This document shows positions 7,662 to 13,953 of a stretch of 14,003 nt of DNA, one piece after another. Under the pieces are notes generated by a model. That model did not search any database, was not told the origin of the DNA, and was given only the letters and a program-made list of their open reading frames with translations. The stretch is from Sphaerochaetaceae bacterium (lineage in GTDB: Bacteria; Spirochaetota; Spirochaetia; Sphaerochaetales; Sphaerochaetaceae). Numbering within the stretch: the first letter of the stretch is position 1; every line of letters begins with the position of its first letter. The stretch lies in assembly GCA_024405065.1 (NCBI GenBank), contig JAKSPF010000013.1:1-14003 (forward strand). The letters run 5' to 3'. A program made the translations under genes and the position numbers.

Positions 7662-7675
7662 GTCACAGATGTGAC
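7662..7675. promoter_or_regulatory. Leader palindrome GTCACAGATGTGAC upstream of rplY
   Basis: Perfect 6-bp arms with a 2-nt centre lie between the predicted rplY transcription start and its Shine-Dalgarno sequence. It could be an operator for a dimeric regulator. A 2-nt loop is too tight for a good RNA hairpin unless inner pairs open. No regulator is identified. Confidence 0.4.
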
Positions 7676-7697
7676 TACCATTGCGTGTCGGATTACT

Positions 7698-7726
7698 AAG
7701 TTACAACAAATCTTGCTGCCAGTCAA
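7698..7726 (-). promoter_or_regulatory. Promoter of the rplY operon
   Basis: TTGACT (7721-7726), a 17-nt spacer and TAACTT (7698-7703) predict a start near 7691. That leaves about 46 nt of leader carrying a palindrome and the strong rplY ribosome-binding site. The spacing is good and the -10 match is moderate. Confidence 0.45.
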
Positions 7727-7761
7727 CACGACAACACTGACAGCTCTTTAGTAAGGATTGC

Positions 7762-8016
7762 TTACTTAGTATTTTCCTTTGCCGCTTTATTTACAACGAT
7801 ATTTGCGGTATTCATTGCATTGAAAAAAGATAACTCTGCATCTTTTCTCAGTCCGTCCTTACCGAAGATATACTGTTTTATCTTCATTACCGTGTTGTCT
7901 TTTATAACATTCTTGACTTCATCGCACACTTTGTAAGGACTGTTTACTAACAGTTCGTCCGTTATCTTTTCAGCAGTTTGTTCAAAAAAGCGCTCTACCT
8001 CAACAGGAATAACCAT
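7762..8016 (-). CDS. Hypothetical 84-residue protein
   Basis: Not recognised. The start is fixed by GGGAGG (8025-8030) 8 nt before the ATG at 8016; a longer reading to 8049 lacks such a site. The product is charged and probably all-helical (VEVERFFEQTAEKITDELL, VCDEVKNVIKDN), ends in a Lys/Asn-rich tail, and has no signal peptide, membrane segment or metal motif. It lies between the tRNA-Gln repeat array and the rplY promoter on the same strand, 49 bp downstream of the last repeat, with no convincing promoter of its own. It may therefore be expressed by read-through from the tRNA-Gln transcript. I see no similarity to SpoVG. Confidence 0.7.
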   Translation of the reverse strand: MVIPVEVERFFEQTAEKITDELLVNSPYKVCDEVKNVIKDNTVMKIKQYIFGKDGLRKDAELSFFNAMNTANIVVNKAAKENTK

Positions 8017-8065
8017 ACCTAATTCCTCCCGTAAAAGACAGATTGTCAACTATCACACACAAAGA

Positions 8066-8296
8066 CCGTCGCTTCGGATCGATTCCGGCCTTCTGGGAAG
8101 GCAGGAATCGCCCTTTCCGGGCCGCCTTCTCTCAAAACGCTCCACAGGAGCCGCTTGCCGGCTATCGCCGTCGCTTCGGATCGATTCCGGCCTTCTGGGA
8201 AGGCAGGAATCGCCCTTTCTGGGCCACCTTCTCTCAAAACGCTCCACAGGAGCCTTTTGCCGGCTTTCGCCGTCGCTTCGGATCGATTCCGGCCTT
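8066..8296 (-). ncRNA. Predicted structured trailer RNA of tRNA-Gln
   Basis: Minus-strand transcript downstream of the tRNA. Each full unit can fold into four hairpins: (A) CGATTCC...GGAATCG with an inner CCTT-CCCAG-AAGG; (B) CGGC-GAWA-GCCG, a GNRA-type loop (GAAA) in one copy and GATA in the other; (C) GCTCC-TGT-GGAGC followed by GTTTT; (D) GCCC-RGAAA-GGGC. The 5 differences between copies fall in loops B and D or in linkers, never in a stem. Hairpin C followed by TTTT might act as a weak terminator. Transcription is inferred from the tRNA promoter; the RNA itself is a prediction. Confidence 0.5.
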
Positions 8297-8314
8297 CTGG
8301 GAAGGCAGGAATCG
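8066..8314 (-). repeat. Tandem 102-bp repeats, each starting with the tRNA-Gln 3' end
   Basis: Period exactly 102 bp. The 45-bp core occurs at 8066-8110, 8168-8212 and 8270-8314 and is identical in all three copies. Two 57-bp linkers (8111-8167 and 8213-8269) differ from each other at only 5 positions. Read on the minus strand, each core opens with the last 18 nt of tRNA-Gln, from mid T-loop through the discriminator G. It is followed by 27 bp that lets CGATTCC pair with GGAATCG further on. The copy at 8270-8314 is the true tRNA end; the other two are downstream duplicates. About 2.4 units in all. The layout parallels the E. coli tyrT repeats. Confidence 0.95.
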
Positions 8315-8368
8315 AACCTGCGATGCCGGTATCAAAAACCAGTGCCTTGACCTCTTGGCGACTTCCCA
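8297..8368 (-). tRNA. tRNA-Gln (anticodon TTG)
   Basis: A full 72-nt cloverleaf: acceptor TGGGAAG/CTTCCCA, D-stem GCC/GGC, anticodon stem CTGGT/ACCGG with loop TTTTGAT, T-stem GCAGG/CCTGC with loop TTCGATT, and discriminator G73. CCA is not encoded (the sequence continues GAA), so it must be added enzymatically. The last 18 nt are duplicated twice downstream at 102-bp intervals. In the precursor the tRNA's 3' strand can also pair with the adjacent AAGGCCGGAATCG, competing with the T-arm and acceptor stem. It lies 34 bp after ispE on the same strand but has its own promoter. Confidence 0.95.
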
Positions 8369-8382
8369 AATCACGGATAAAA

Positions 8383-8411
8383 AATATAAATGAAGGGATA
8401 TATTAAGTCAA
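8383..8411 (-). promoter_or_regulatory. Promoter of tRNA-Gln
   Basis: TTGACT (8406-8411, just inside the end of ispE), a 17-nt spacer and TATATT (8383-8388) predict a start near 8376, about 8 nt before the mature tRNA 5' end. The tRNA and its repeat trailer can thus be expressed independently of ispE. Confidence 0.6.
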
Positions 8412-9140
8412 CTCAAATCCCCATGTTCCTGCGCCCGACAGATGAAAACTTTCAGGCAATGCCGGGTATATCAGTTCAAAGTCATTTCTGAAATTCCATT
8501 TTTCAACATCCGAATTATACATTGAGACAAGTTCGTCACCGTCCGGTAAAACAGGTATACGGCTGCGGCTGTCCAAAATGGCATAAGCTTCTCCGGTTCC
8601 TTTTTTCACATACCCCGATGGAATCAGGGAAAAACCTACATCCCTCCGGCTCTCTATCCTGTTCAGAATTTCTCCGCGACCTCTGACAAGTGAAGCTTCA
8701 TATCCGGACACAAAAAAAGGCACATCACTTCCCGTCTTACATGCAACCTCAAAAAGAGTATCCCGCCCTACTGCATTGTTACACAACCTGTTCATTGCAA
8801 GAATCACCGAGGCCGCATCAGAGGAAGGACCTCCGAGACCGCTGCGGAGCGGAATCCCGTGATGGGACATATGAATCTTAGCTTTTGCCGCAATACCCGA
8901 CAAATCAAGAAAATTTACCGCCGCACGATACAATGTATTACCGTCTGCGGCAACAAGACCTTCAAGACCGGAAACTTCAATATCTTTTTTGTCTGAAAAT
9001 TCAAGACCGATTATGATTTCATCGTAAAAGTCATAAACTTTCTGAAAGATTGAAACAATTGGATGAAATCCGTCCTCTCTTTTTTTTCCCACATATAGTC
9101 CGATATTTATCTTAGGGTAAGCCCTGACAGTTAAATCCAA
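8403..9140 (-). CDS. ispE: 4-(cytidine 5'-diphospho)-2-C-methyl-D-erythritol kinase (IspE), short form
   Basis: A GHMP kinase of the non-mevalonate (MEP) isoprenoid pathway that phosphorylates CDP-methylerythritol. Motif 1 is AYPKINIGL with catalytic Lys10. Motif 2, the ATP-binding GLGG(G/P)SSDAA, is at 101-110 with Pro in place of the third conserved Gly of that run. CKTGSDVPFFV (134-144) supplies catalytic Asp139. Motif 3, LSGAGTWGFEL, comes almost at the C-terminus. At 245 residues it is clearly shorter than the usual 280-300: the stretch between NDFE and motif 3 is shortened, and the last 40 or so residues present in E. coli are missing. The start is TTG at 9138-9140, supported by GGAG 8 nt upstream, and overlaps the uracil-DNA glycosylase gene by 10 bp. 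Core catalytic residues are intact, so it is probably functional. Confidence 0.9.
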   Translation of the reverse strand: MDLTVRAYPKINIGLYVGKKREDGFHPIVSIFQKVYDFYDEIIIGLEFSDKKDIEVSGLEGLVAADGNTLYRAAVNFLDLSGIAAKAKIHMSHHGIPLRSGLGGPSSDAASVILAMNRLCNNAVGRDTLFEVACKTGSDVPFFVSGYEASLVRGRGEILNRIESRRDVGFSLIPSGYVKKGTGEAYAILDSRSRIPVLPDGDELVSMYNSDVEKWNFRNDFELIYPALPESFHLSGAGTWGFELT

Positions 9141-9862
9141 AGTCCGTTCTCCGTGAGTTTTTTCAAAGTTTTTTCAGCCCACCCGTTGTTTGCCTGAGGA
9201 TTGCCTGGGCTCGGGTGAATTACTGATATCACCTTTCTCCGTGAATCTGTATTTTCAGTAAGCTGTTTCAGTTTTTGTTCAGCATATTTTCCAACACCCA
9301 CAAGATAATCGGGGTTAAGAATGTCAACCGCATCTTTCAGGTAATCATCACAGATTCCTTCAAGTAGTTTACATTCCGATTTCGGTAATTTATCCGGAGT
9401 TATATTCTTTGCAGTCAATCCGGCATCAAGAAACCCGAGCGGACAATAGTTAAAAACAGCATACTCTGAAAAAAAGTCGTGTACATCGGGAAAATGTTCT
9501 CTTATCAGTCCCCAAAGTCTTTTTCCGCTTATTTCATGCCGCTTAATACTCATTCCATCAACCGGTCTTGCAGGATGCTCACGCTCAGGTCTGTCTATCA
9601 CTGCTTCAAGGCAAAGATAGTTTTTCACCGCATCAATTTCACCGAAAGGAATTCCGGTCTGCATCATGCCGAACGGCCCGGGATTCATTCCCAGAAACAT
9701 TGCTTTAACCTCTCCTGTGACATACCTTTCAAGGTACAACCTGTGCATTTCCCATGCATATTCAAGAGGATTGTATACATACCCGTCAAAAGAAAACTTC
9801 AGTCCCTTCACTTCATCTTTCAGACGGATTGTTCTTGCAATAATTTTTTCCGTACAACTCAT
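9131..9862 (-). CDS. SMUG1-type uracil-DNA glycosylase
   Basis: A 243-residue enzyme that removes uracil and oxidised pyrimidines from DNA as the first step of base excision repair. The SMUG1 signatures are clear: GMNPGPFGMMQTGIPFGE at 58-75 (with the Asn that positions the water), the central FNYCPLGF...NITPDKLP block at 138-160, and HPSPGNPQANNGW at 216-228 carrying the catalytic His. SMUG1 was first known from animals but has scattered bacterial members, so presence here is not unique. The ATG overlaps the stop of the upstream radical SAM gene by 4 bp (ATGA), and the stop overlaps ispE by 10 bp. It is the middle of a three-gene operon whose members have no evident common pathway. Confidence 0.93.
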   Translation of the reverse strand: MSCTEKIIARTIRLKDEVKGLKFSFDGYVYNPLEYAWEMHRLYLERYVTGEVKAMFLGMNPGPFGMMQTGIPFGEIDAVKNYLCLEAVIDRPEREHPARPVDGMSIKRHEISGKRLWGLIREHFPDVHDFFSEYAVFNYCPLGFLDAGLTAKNITPDKLPKSECKLLEGICDDYLKDAVDILNPDYLVGVGKYAEQKLKQLTENTDSRRKVISVIHPSPGNPQANNGWAEKTLKKLTENGLWI

Positions 9863-11463
9863 CTGAATACAACATCCCCGTCTTCAAGTGAGGCAACAAG
9901 CCGTAATTTGTGAATTCTGTGAGTTTTTTCAAATTCACTCAAACTCATACTGTCAAGCATTGCAAGCTCGTCAACTCCGTAACTTAAATCCAAAATCGCA
10001 TCTTCACCCGTGTCCGTGACGTAACATATAGCCTGATGAAGCTCCATGAAGCTTTTCATTGCGGGAATAAGTTTTGCATTTTTAGTTTTTTTCAAAAGAG
10101 AGGTTACAAAGTCATCCTGAAGAATCCAGATGTCCTCATCTTCACTTCTTCCTGTCTGACTCATCCACCTGTCAAAAAGCTCCAGAAGATTACAACATGT
10201 TATATTGAGGGCTTCAAGCAGACAGTGAACCCACATTCCCGCCTCGCCTTTTGTGTAGAACAAATCCAGAGAATCCCTTATCCTGCATGCCTCCGCAATA
10301 TCCTGTTCACTCATTGTTACGCTGTGTTTCAAAGTATGATATCCGTCATTTTGTGCAACAAGACCGAGAGCCTTTGCGTTATTTGCAAGTTCAGTTCCGT
10401 CAAGCAGGCTCAGCACAAAACAGTCAATATTACTCGGCATCAATGATACAGCAAAATTCACGGTTTTTTTAAAACTTTCAAGAGTATCTCCCGGAAGTCC
10501 TATTATAATATCAAGCCCGAACGCTGCACCGTATCTGTTGAGAAGTGCTGTTTTTGAAACAAAAACCTGTTTGTCAAATGTTCTTCCTATATTCTCAAGA
10601 ACTTTCTCATTACTGCTCTGAAGTCCTATCTGCAGAGAACAGTTAAGACGTGAAAACATTTTTGCAAGCTCATCATCAAGCAGTTCAGCCCTGACCTCAA
10701 AAGTGAAATGCATATAATCGGGACACTTTTCTATAAGAAGATTCATTATTTTTTTTGCTCTTTCCCTGTTAAGATTGAAAACAGGATCAAGAACAAAGAT
10801 ATTTTTTACATTTCTCCCGACAAGATAGCCGAGTTCGGCTTCAATTCTCTCAAAAGGATAGCTTCTCACCGTTTTTTTTCCGCGTCCTTCAAAACAAAAC
10901 GCACATCCGAACGGGCAACCTCTTGAAAGTTCCCAAAGAATACCGTCAGTTATTTCAAGCTGTCTGTCAGCTTCACCGGAAAGAAAAACCGAACCGAGAC
11001 TGTTAAGATCGGGAACTTCATCCTTTATTACCTTCTCAACAGACTTGCCTTCTGAAATCCGATGGAGTGACTTTACAACAGCAGTTTCCGCTTCACCCAC
11101 CACAACAAACGTGTAAACCGGATTCGGAAATTCACCCGTAAGATACGAATCTGCATATTTTGCCATTTGCGGACCGCCGGCAAAAATCACAGTCTCAGGG
11201 CAAAGGCTTTTCAGTTTTTCAGCAAATTCATCACACCATTCACTGTTCCATATATATACGGATAGTCCTACTGCAAACGGTTTACGCAAAGCACATGACT
11301 TTGCCGCCTCTTTCGGATTTTCATCACGGTAATGCTCAAAAAGAACAGCGTGAGGCAGCTTTCCGTCTCCGTTTACGGCAGTTTTTATGCAAAGCGCTCC
11401 GAGCGGGAAGCTCATAACGGATTTTTCCTCTGCACAGGAATGTAACTCAACCATACCTTTCAT
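9859..11463 (-). CDS. B12-binding-type radical SAM protein (possible DUF4080 C-terminus)
   Basis: A 534-residue protein. The N-terminal 140 or so residues look like the Rossmann-like cobalamin-binding domain common in this superfamily (VGLSVYIWN, then IFAGGPQ at about 93-99); no DxHxxG motif is visible. The radical SAM core follows with the 4Fe-4S cysteine motif GCPFGCAFCF (C183-x3-C187-x2-C190), and IGLPGDTLESF is characteristic of the barrel. The C-terminal 150 or so residues may be a DUF4080-like domain. The substrate is unknown; related proteins include methyltransferases and cyclases. It heads an operon with the SMUG1 gene (4-bp overlap) and ispE. The ATG at 11463 lacks a Shine-Dalgarno and lies 8 nt from a -10 box, suggesting a leaderless mRNA; an ATG at codon 4 is the alternative start. 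Confidence 0.88.
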   Translation of the reverse strand: MKGMVELHSCAEEKSVMSFPLGALCIKTAVNGDGKLPHAVLFEHYRDENPKEAAKSCALRKPFAVGLSVYIWNSEWCDEFAEKLKSLCPETVIFAGGPQMAKYADSYLTGEFPNPVYTFVVVGEAETAVVKSLHRISEGKSVEKVIKDEVPDLNSLGSVFLSGEADRQLEITDGILWELSRGCPFGCAFCFEGRGKKTVRSYPFERIEAELGYLVGRNVKNIFVLDPVFNLNRERAKKIMNLLIEKCPDYMHFTFEVRAELLDDELAKMFSRLNCSLQIGLQSSNEKVLENIGRTFDKQVFVSKTALLNRYGAAFGLDIIIGLPGDTLESFKKTVNFAVSLMPSNIDCFVLSLLDGTELANNAKALGLVAQNDGYHTLKHSVTMSEQDIAEACRIRDSLDLFYTKGEAGMWVHCLLEALNITCCNLLELFDRWMSQTGRSEDEDIWILQDDFVTSLLKKTKNAKLIPAMKSFMELHQAICYVTDTGEDAILDLSYGVDELAMLDSMSLSEFEKTHRIHKLRLVASLEDGDVVFR

Positions 11464-11471
11464 TGTTTCTG

Positions 11472-11500
11472 ATTATGCAGTATCGCTTTTTTTTTTGCAA
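11472..11500 (-). promoter_or_regulatory. Promoter of the radical SAM operon
   Basis: TTGCAA (11495-11500), a 17-nt spacer containing an 8-A run, and CATAAT (11472-11477) predict a start near 11465, at or within about 2 nt of the gene's ATG. Confidence 0.5.
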
Positions 11501-11566
11501 TTTAGATTGGAAAAACGGCAGGTACAAAAAAAACAATTTTGGTATTTATTTTATCGCGGTATCGTG

Positions 11567-11572
11567 TATAAT
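11567..11572 (+). promoter_or_regulatory. Probable -10 box (TATAAT) of the exported beta-protein gene
   Basis: A consensus TATAAT lies 39 nt before the ATG, with only a poor -35 (TTTATT at 11545-11550, spacer 16). It is divergent from the radical SAM promoter. The leader also carries AAGGAG (11598-11603) 8 nt before the start codon, an excellent ribosome-binding site. Confidence 0.45.
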
Positions 11573-11611
11573 ATTTAACCAAATGATAAACGTTCATAAG
11601 GAGTTCATAAT

Positions 11612-13165
11612 ATGAAGAAAACTCTTATTATTGCCCTGATTGCCTTTTTTTCCGTAAGTCTGTTTGCAGCAGATATCAACTACGGAATTAAACTTGACGG
11701 CAAGTATGAGGACAGCTTTTACAAGGGAAAAACAAAGGACGATGTTGACATAGATAATTTTTACTATGCAGATGCCAAGCCCTATTTCAAGGCAGGCGGT
11801 TTCTTTGTTCAGCTCAACCTGAGATTCGGGAAAACCGGAAATCACACAGAATACACGTCATTTGTAGACATCAGAAATCTGTCGGAAAAGAGATATGCAC
11901 CGACAGGGAGTGCAAAATATTCATTCGGTAGCAGGTGGGACAGATGGGAGTTGACGTCACCGTTTATAGAATACGGTGAAGACGATTTTACGTCTTTTTC
12001 AAAAGGTCTGTACACCTATGCAACAATCGTTGATTTCATTGATGAGTTGGGATATACATCAGCTCCTCTCACCGTGAAGATTGCAAAAGCTCAGCAGATT
12101 GATTTCAGACATGCCGGTTTAAGGGACAATCTTTCTCTGAAAAGTGAATATAAACCGAACTTCCTGTTTGCAGTGAACGGTATTGTAAGTGCAAGATTGT
12201 TTGTGGAGGACATAAGCGTCATTGATACGGTGCTTGAAAAATTTCAGAACAAGGTTCCTCACCAGGGTGTGAGAGTTGATGTGACACCGGAAAACCACCC
12301 CAATACAAATTTCGGACTTTCCGTAATCAACGAGTTGTATTTTCATAATGACAACCCGGCAGAAGGCTTGATGGACATCAAGAGCAACAAAATAGTATCT
12401 ACTTTCTATCCTGAAATAGACATCCGCTTTCCGTTCTATGTCAACAGAATCGGTTTCAAGTTTGATATTGCGGCGATGTCCAGCATACATGTTGACGGTG
12501 TAGACAGTAAAACAACTGCATTCAAAAACTTTGCTGTTGAGGCAGGAGTCAGTACAGATGTGAATAATACAAACATAAGATTCGGCGTATTCCTCAACAA
12601 AGACAGAATTCTTATTGACAGATTTGATATGGTAGGATTTGAGTGGTTTGAAGCTTCAGACGGAGGTTATTTGGAAAGCGATGAAAGCAGAGCAAAAGAA
12701 AAGAACCTCGGTTTCAAGTTTGATGTGAATTACAAAGTAGAAAAGGCGAGTGTGAAATTCGGAGTTGCCATACCGCTTGACTATTCAAATGAATGGAAGA
12801 TTTTCGGAAACAGAAACTACCGCATGGACTCCGAAGGAAGAATGACTGAAGACAGACAGACTCTTGATGTATTTGAACTCAGATTCAAGTACGGAACATG
12901 GCTTCAGCTTGAACTCAACCTTCAGGAGACAGGTATCATAGGAAGACTTAAGGATCAAAAGCCTGCAAAATCCGTATTCTTTGATTCCAAATTCACAAAG
13001 GTATACATAAAGGGTTCAATCAATACAAAGAATGTTGATGCTTATGTTAAACTTCAGCCTAAATTCAGTGTTGATGATGACAGACTTGACTTTAAGACAA
13101 CAATAGGATTCACCTTCAAAGCAGACAGATTCTGTGATGAAGAAAACAAAACCCGAACTTTCTGA
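11612..13165 (+). CDS. Exported beta-strand-rich protein, likely outer-membrane beta-barrel
   Basis: A 517-residue protein beginning with a clear Sec signal peptide (MKKTLIIALIAFFSVSLFA, predicted cut after A19 or A20). The mature part shows alternating hydrophobic/polar strands of 8-12 residues with many aromatics, Gly-rich turns and acidic loops, the pattern of an outer-membrane barrel. The best candidate for a closing beta signal is TTIGFTFKADRF near the C-terminus, though ten further residues follow, themselves ending in Phe. There is no lipobox cysteine. I do not recognise a named family; large hypothetical proteins of this kind are common in treponemes. It is monocistronic, with its own promoter, a strong Shine-Dalgarno and a strong terminator, which suggests high expression. 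Porin or adhesin roles are only conjecture. Confidence 0.75.
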   Translation: MKKTLIIALIAFFSVSLFAADINYGIKLDGKYEDSFYKGKTKDDVDIDNFYYADAKPYFKAGGFFVQLNLRFGKTGNHTEYTSFVDIRNLSEKRYAPTGSAKYSFGSRWDRWELTSPFIEYGEDDFTSFSKGLYTYATIVDFIDELGYTSAPLTVKIAKAQQIDFRHAGLRDNLSLKSEYKPNFLFAVNGIVSARLFVEDISVIDTVLEKFQNKVPHQGVRVDVTPENHPNTNFGLSVINELYFHNDNPAEGLMDIKSNKIVSTFYPEIDIRFPFYVNRIGFKFDIAAMSSIHVDGVDSKTTAFKNFAVEAGVSTDVNNTNIRFGVFLNKDRILIDRFDMVGFEWFEASDGGYLESDESRAKEKNLGFKFDVNYKVEKASVKFGVAIPLDYSNEWKIFGNRNYRMDSEGRMTEDRQTLDVFELRFKYGTWLQLELNLQETGIIGRLKDQKPAKSVFFDSKFTKVYIKGSINTKNVDAYVKLQPKFSVDDDRLDFKTTIGFTFKADRFCDEENKTRTF

Positions 13166-13188
13166 TCAGTAAATAAAAAAGTCATCGG

Positions 13189-13238
13189 AAGACTGTAACG
13201 GATGCCGGAATGCAGGCAGAATGTTACAGTCTTTTTTT
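13189..13238 (+). terminator. Rho-independent terminator after the exported beta-protein gene
   Basis: Perfect 11-bp arms AAGACTGTAAC (13189-13199) and GTTACAGTCTT (13223-13233) with a 23-nt loop, followed by a run of seven T (13232-13238). A short A run precedes it. The stem core CTGTAAC/GTTACAG recurs in the terminator after tRNA-Asn. Confidence 0.85.
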
Positions 13239-13248
13239 CGGTATACGA

Positions 13249-13277
13249 TTGACAGAAAACTTCAAATATCTTATAGT
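13249..13277 (+). promoter_or_regulatory. Promoter of tRNA-Asn
   Basis: A perfect TTGACA (13249-13254), a 17-nt spacer and TATAGT (13272-13277) predict a start about 16 nt before the tRNA. This is the best promoter match in the window, together with that of the toxin-antitoxin operon. Confidence 0.7.
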
Positions 13278-13299
13278 CTTCACTGTTCGCTGAACACAT

Positions 13300-13372
<73 letters not shown>

Positions 13373-13377
13373 CAAAG

Positions 13378-13423
13378 AGGCTGTAACAAATGTCAGAGTT
13401 ATGACAGTGTTACAGCCTTTTTT
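13378..13423 (+). terminator. Terminator after tRNA-Asn, shared stem motif
   Basis: Arms AGGCTGTAACA (13378-13388) and TGTTACAGCCT (13408-13418) are perfect 11-bp complements. The loop contains a further TGTCA/TGACA pairing, and a T run (13418-13423) follows. The nearby minus-strand gene ends at 13431, so the hairpin may also slow transcription from that side, although its T tract on that strand is weak. Confidence 0.85.
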
Positions 13424-13430
13424 ATTGGAT

Positions 13431-13877
13431 TTACTTTTTGAGAAAATTTCTCATTCTTTCAAGTAGTGATTCCGGCTTGGGAGCCTTTTTCTTTTCAAGT
13501 TCAAGGTACTCTCTTATTGTTTTGCACGCTTCGGTGTAATCGTTTGAAAGTCTGCGTAACCGATCTCCGGTATGCTGCATGATTGTCACGATTTTTGCAG
13601 GATTCTCCTTAAAATAAGTGGAAATATCATCCATCGTTATTTTTCTTATTATGGTTCCATCCTCAACAGAAACAGCTGTTGCGCTTCTTGCACAGGTGTC
13701 AATCAACCCCATCTCTCCGAAAAATTCACCGACTTCAAGTACAGCCAGAAGTTTTTGAGTGCTCTCACCGTAGTCTGCATATATACCGACTTTTCCCCAA
13801 ACTATATCATACATACAGTCTGAAAAGTCACCTTCCTTAAAAATCACCTCATTTTTTTTGATTTTCAGTTTTTCCAT
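13431..13877 (-). CDS. Stand-alone cyclic-nucleotide-binding domain protein
   Basis: A 148-residue CRP/PKA-type cNMP-binding domain. The beta-roll runs from about residue 1 to 95, with the phosphate-binding cassette FGEMGLIDTCARSATAV (53-69) keeping Glu55 and Arg64, the residues that contact ribose and cyclic phosphate in the family. It is therefore likely to bind cAMP, cGMP or a related nucleotide. After the C-helix (NPAKIVTIMQHTGDRLRRL) comes a Lys-rich helical tail ending LLERMRNFLKK. There is no helix-turn-helix, kinase, channel or cyclase domain, so it is not a transcription factor of the CRP type; it may be a sensor subunit acting on a partner protein. AAGGCGGG lies ahead of the ATG. 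Monocistronic as far as visible. Confidence 0.88.
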   Translation of the reverse strand: MEKLKIKKNEVIFKEGDFSDCMYDIVWGKVGIYADYGESTQKLLAVLEVGEFFGEMGLIDTCARSATAVSVEDGTIIRKITMDDISTYFKENPAKIVTIMQHTGDRLRRLSNDYTEACKTIREYLELEKKKAPKPESLLERMRNFLKK

Positions 13878-13906
13878 AACACCCGCCTTGATAACAGTTT
13901 TTTATT

Positions 13907-13935
13907 ATTTTACATTAAACAACGGTACCTTACAA
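13907..13935 (-). promoter_or_regulatory. Probable promoter of the cyclic-nucleotide-binding protein gene
   Basis: TTGTAA (13930-13935), a 17-nt spacer and TAAAAT (13907-13912) predict a start about 22 nt upstream of the ATG. The region is AT-rich, so support is moderate. Confidence 0.45.
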
Positions 13936-13953
13936 TTTTTATTTAGAGAGCAA

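Noticed and set aside
7750..7766. Inverted repeat AGTAAG-N5-CTTACT at the end of the 84-residue gene as a terminator
   Set aside because: The stem is only 6 bp, AT-rich and overlaps the stop codon, with no T run following on the minus strand.
8066..8314. CRISPR-like array
   Set aside because: The repeats are evenly spaced, but the intervening 57-bp segments are nearly identical rather than unique, and the core is the tRNA 3' end. No cas genes are present.
8043..8393. Open frames on both strands through the repeats, encoding a 34-residue repeating peptide (for example IPAFPEGRNRSEAT)
   Set aside because: The repeat period is 102 bp, a multiple of 3, so a frame free of stops stays open automatically in each copy. 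The frames overlap the tRNA gene and lack ribosome-binding sites. A small basic peptide, as proposed for E. coli tyrT, cannot be fully excluded.
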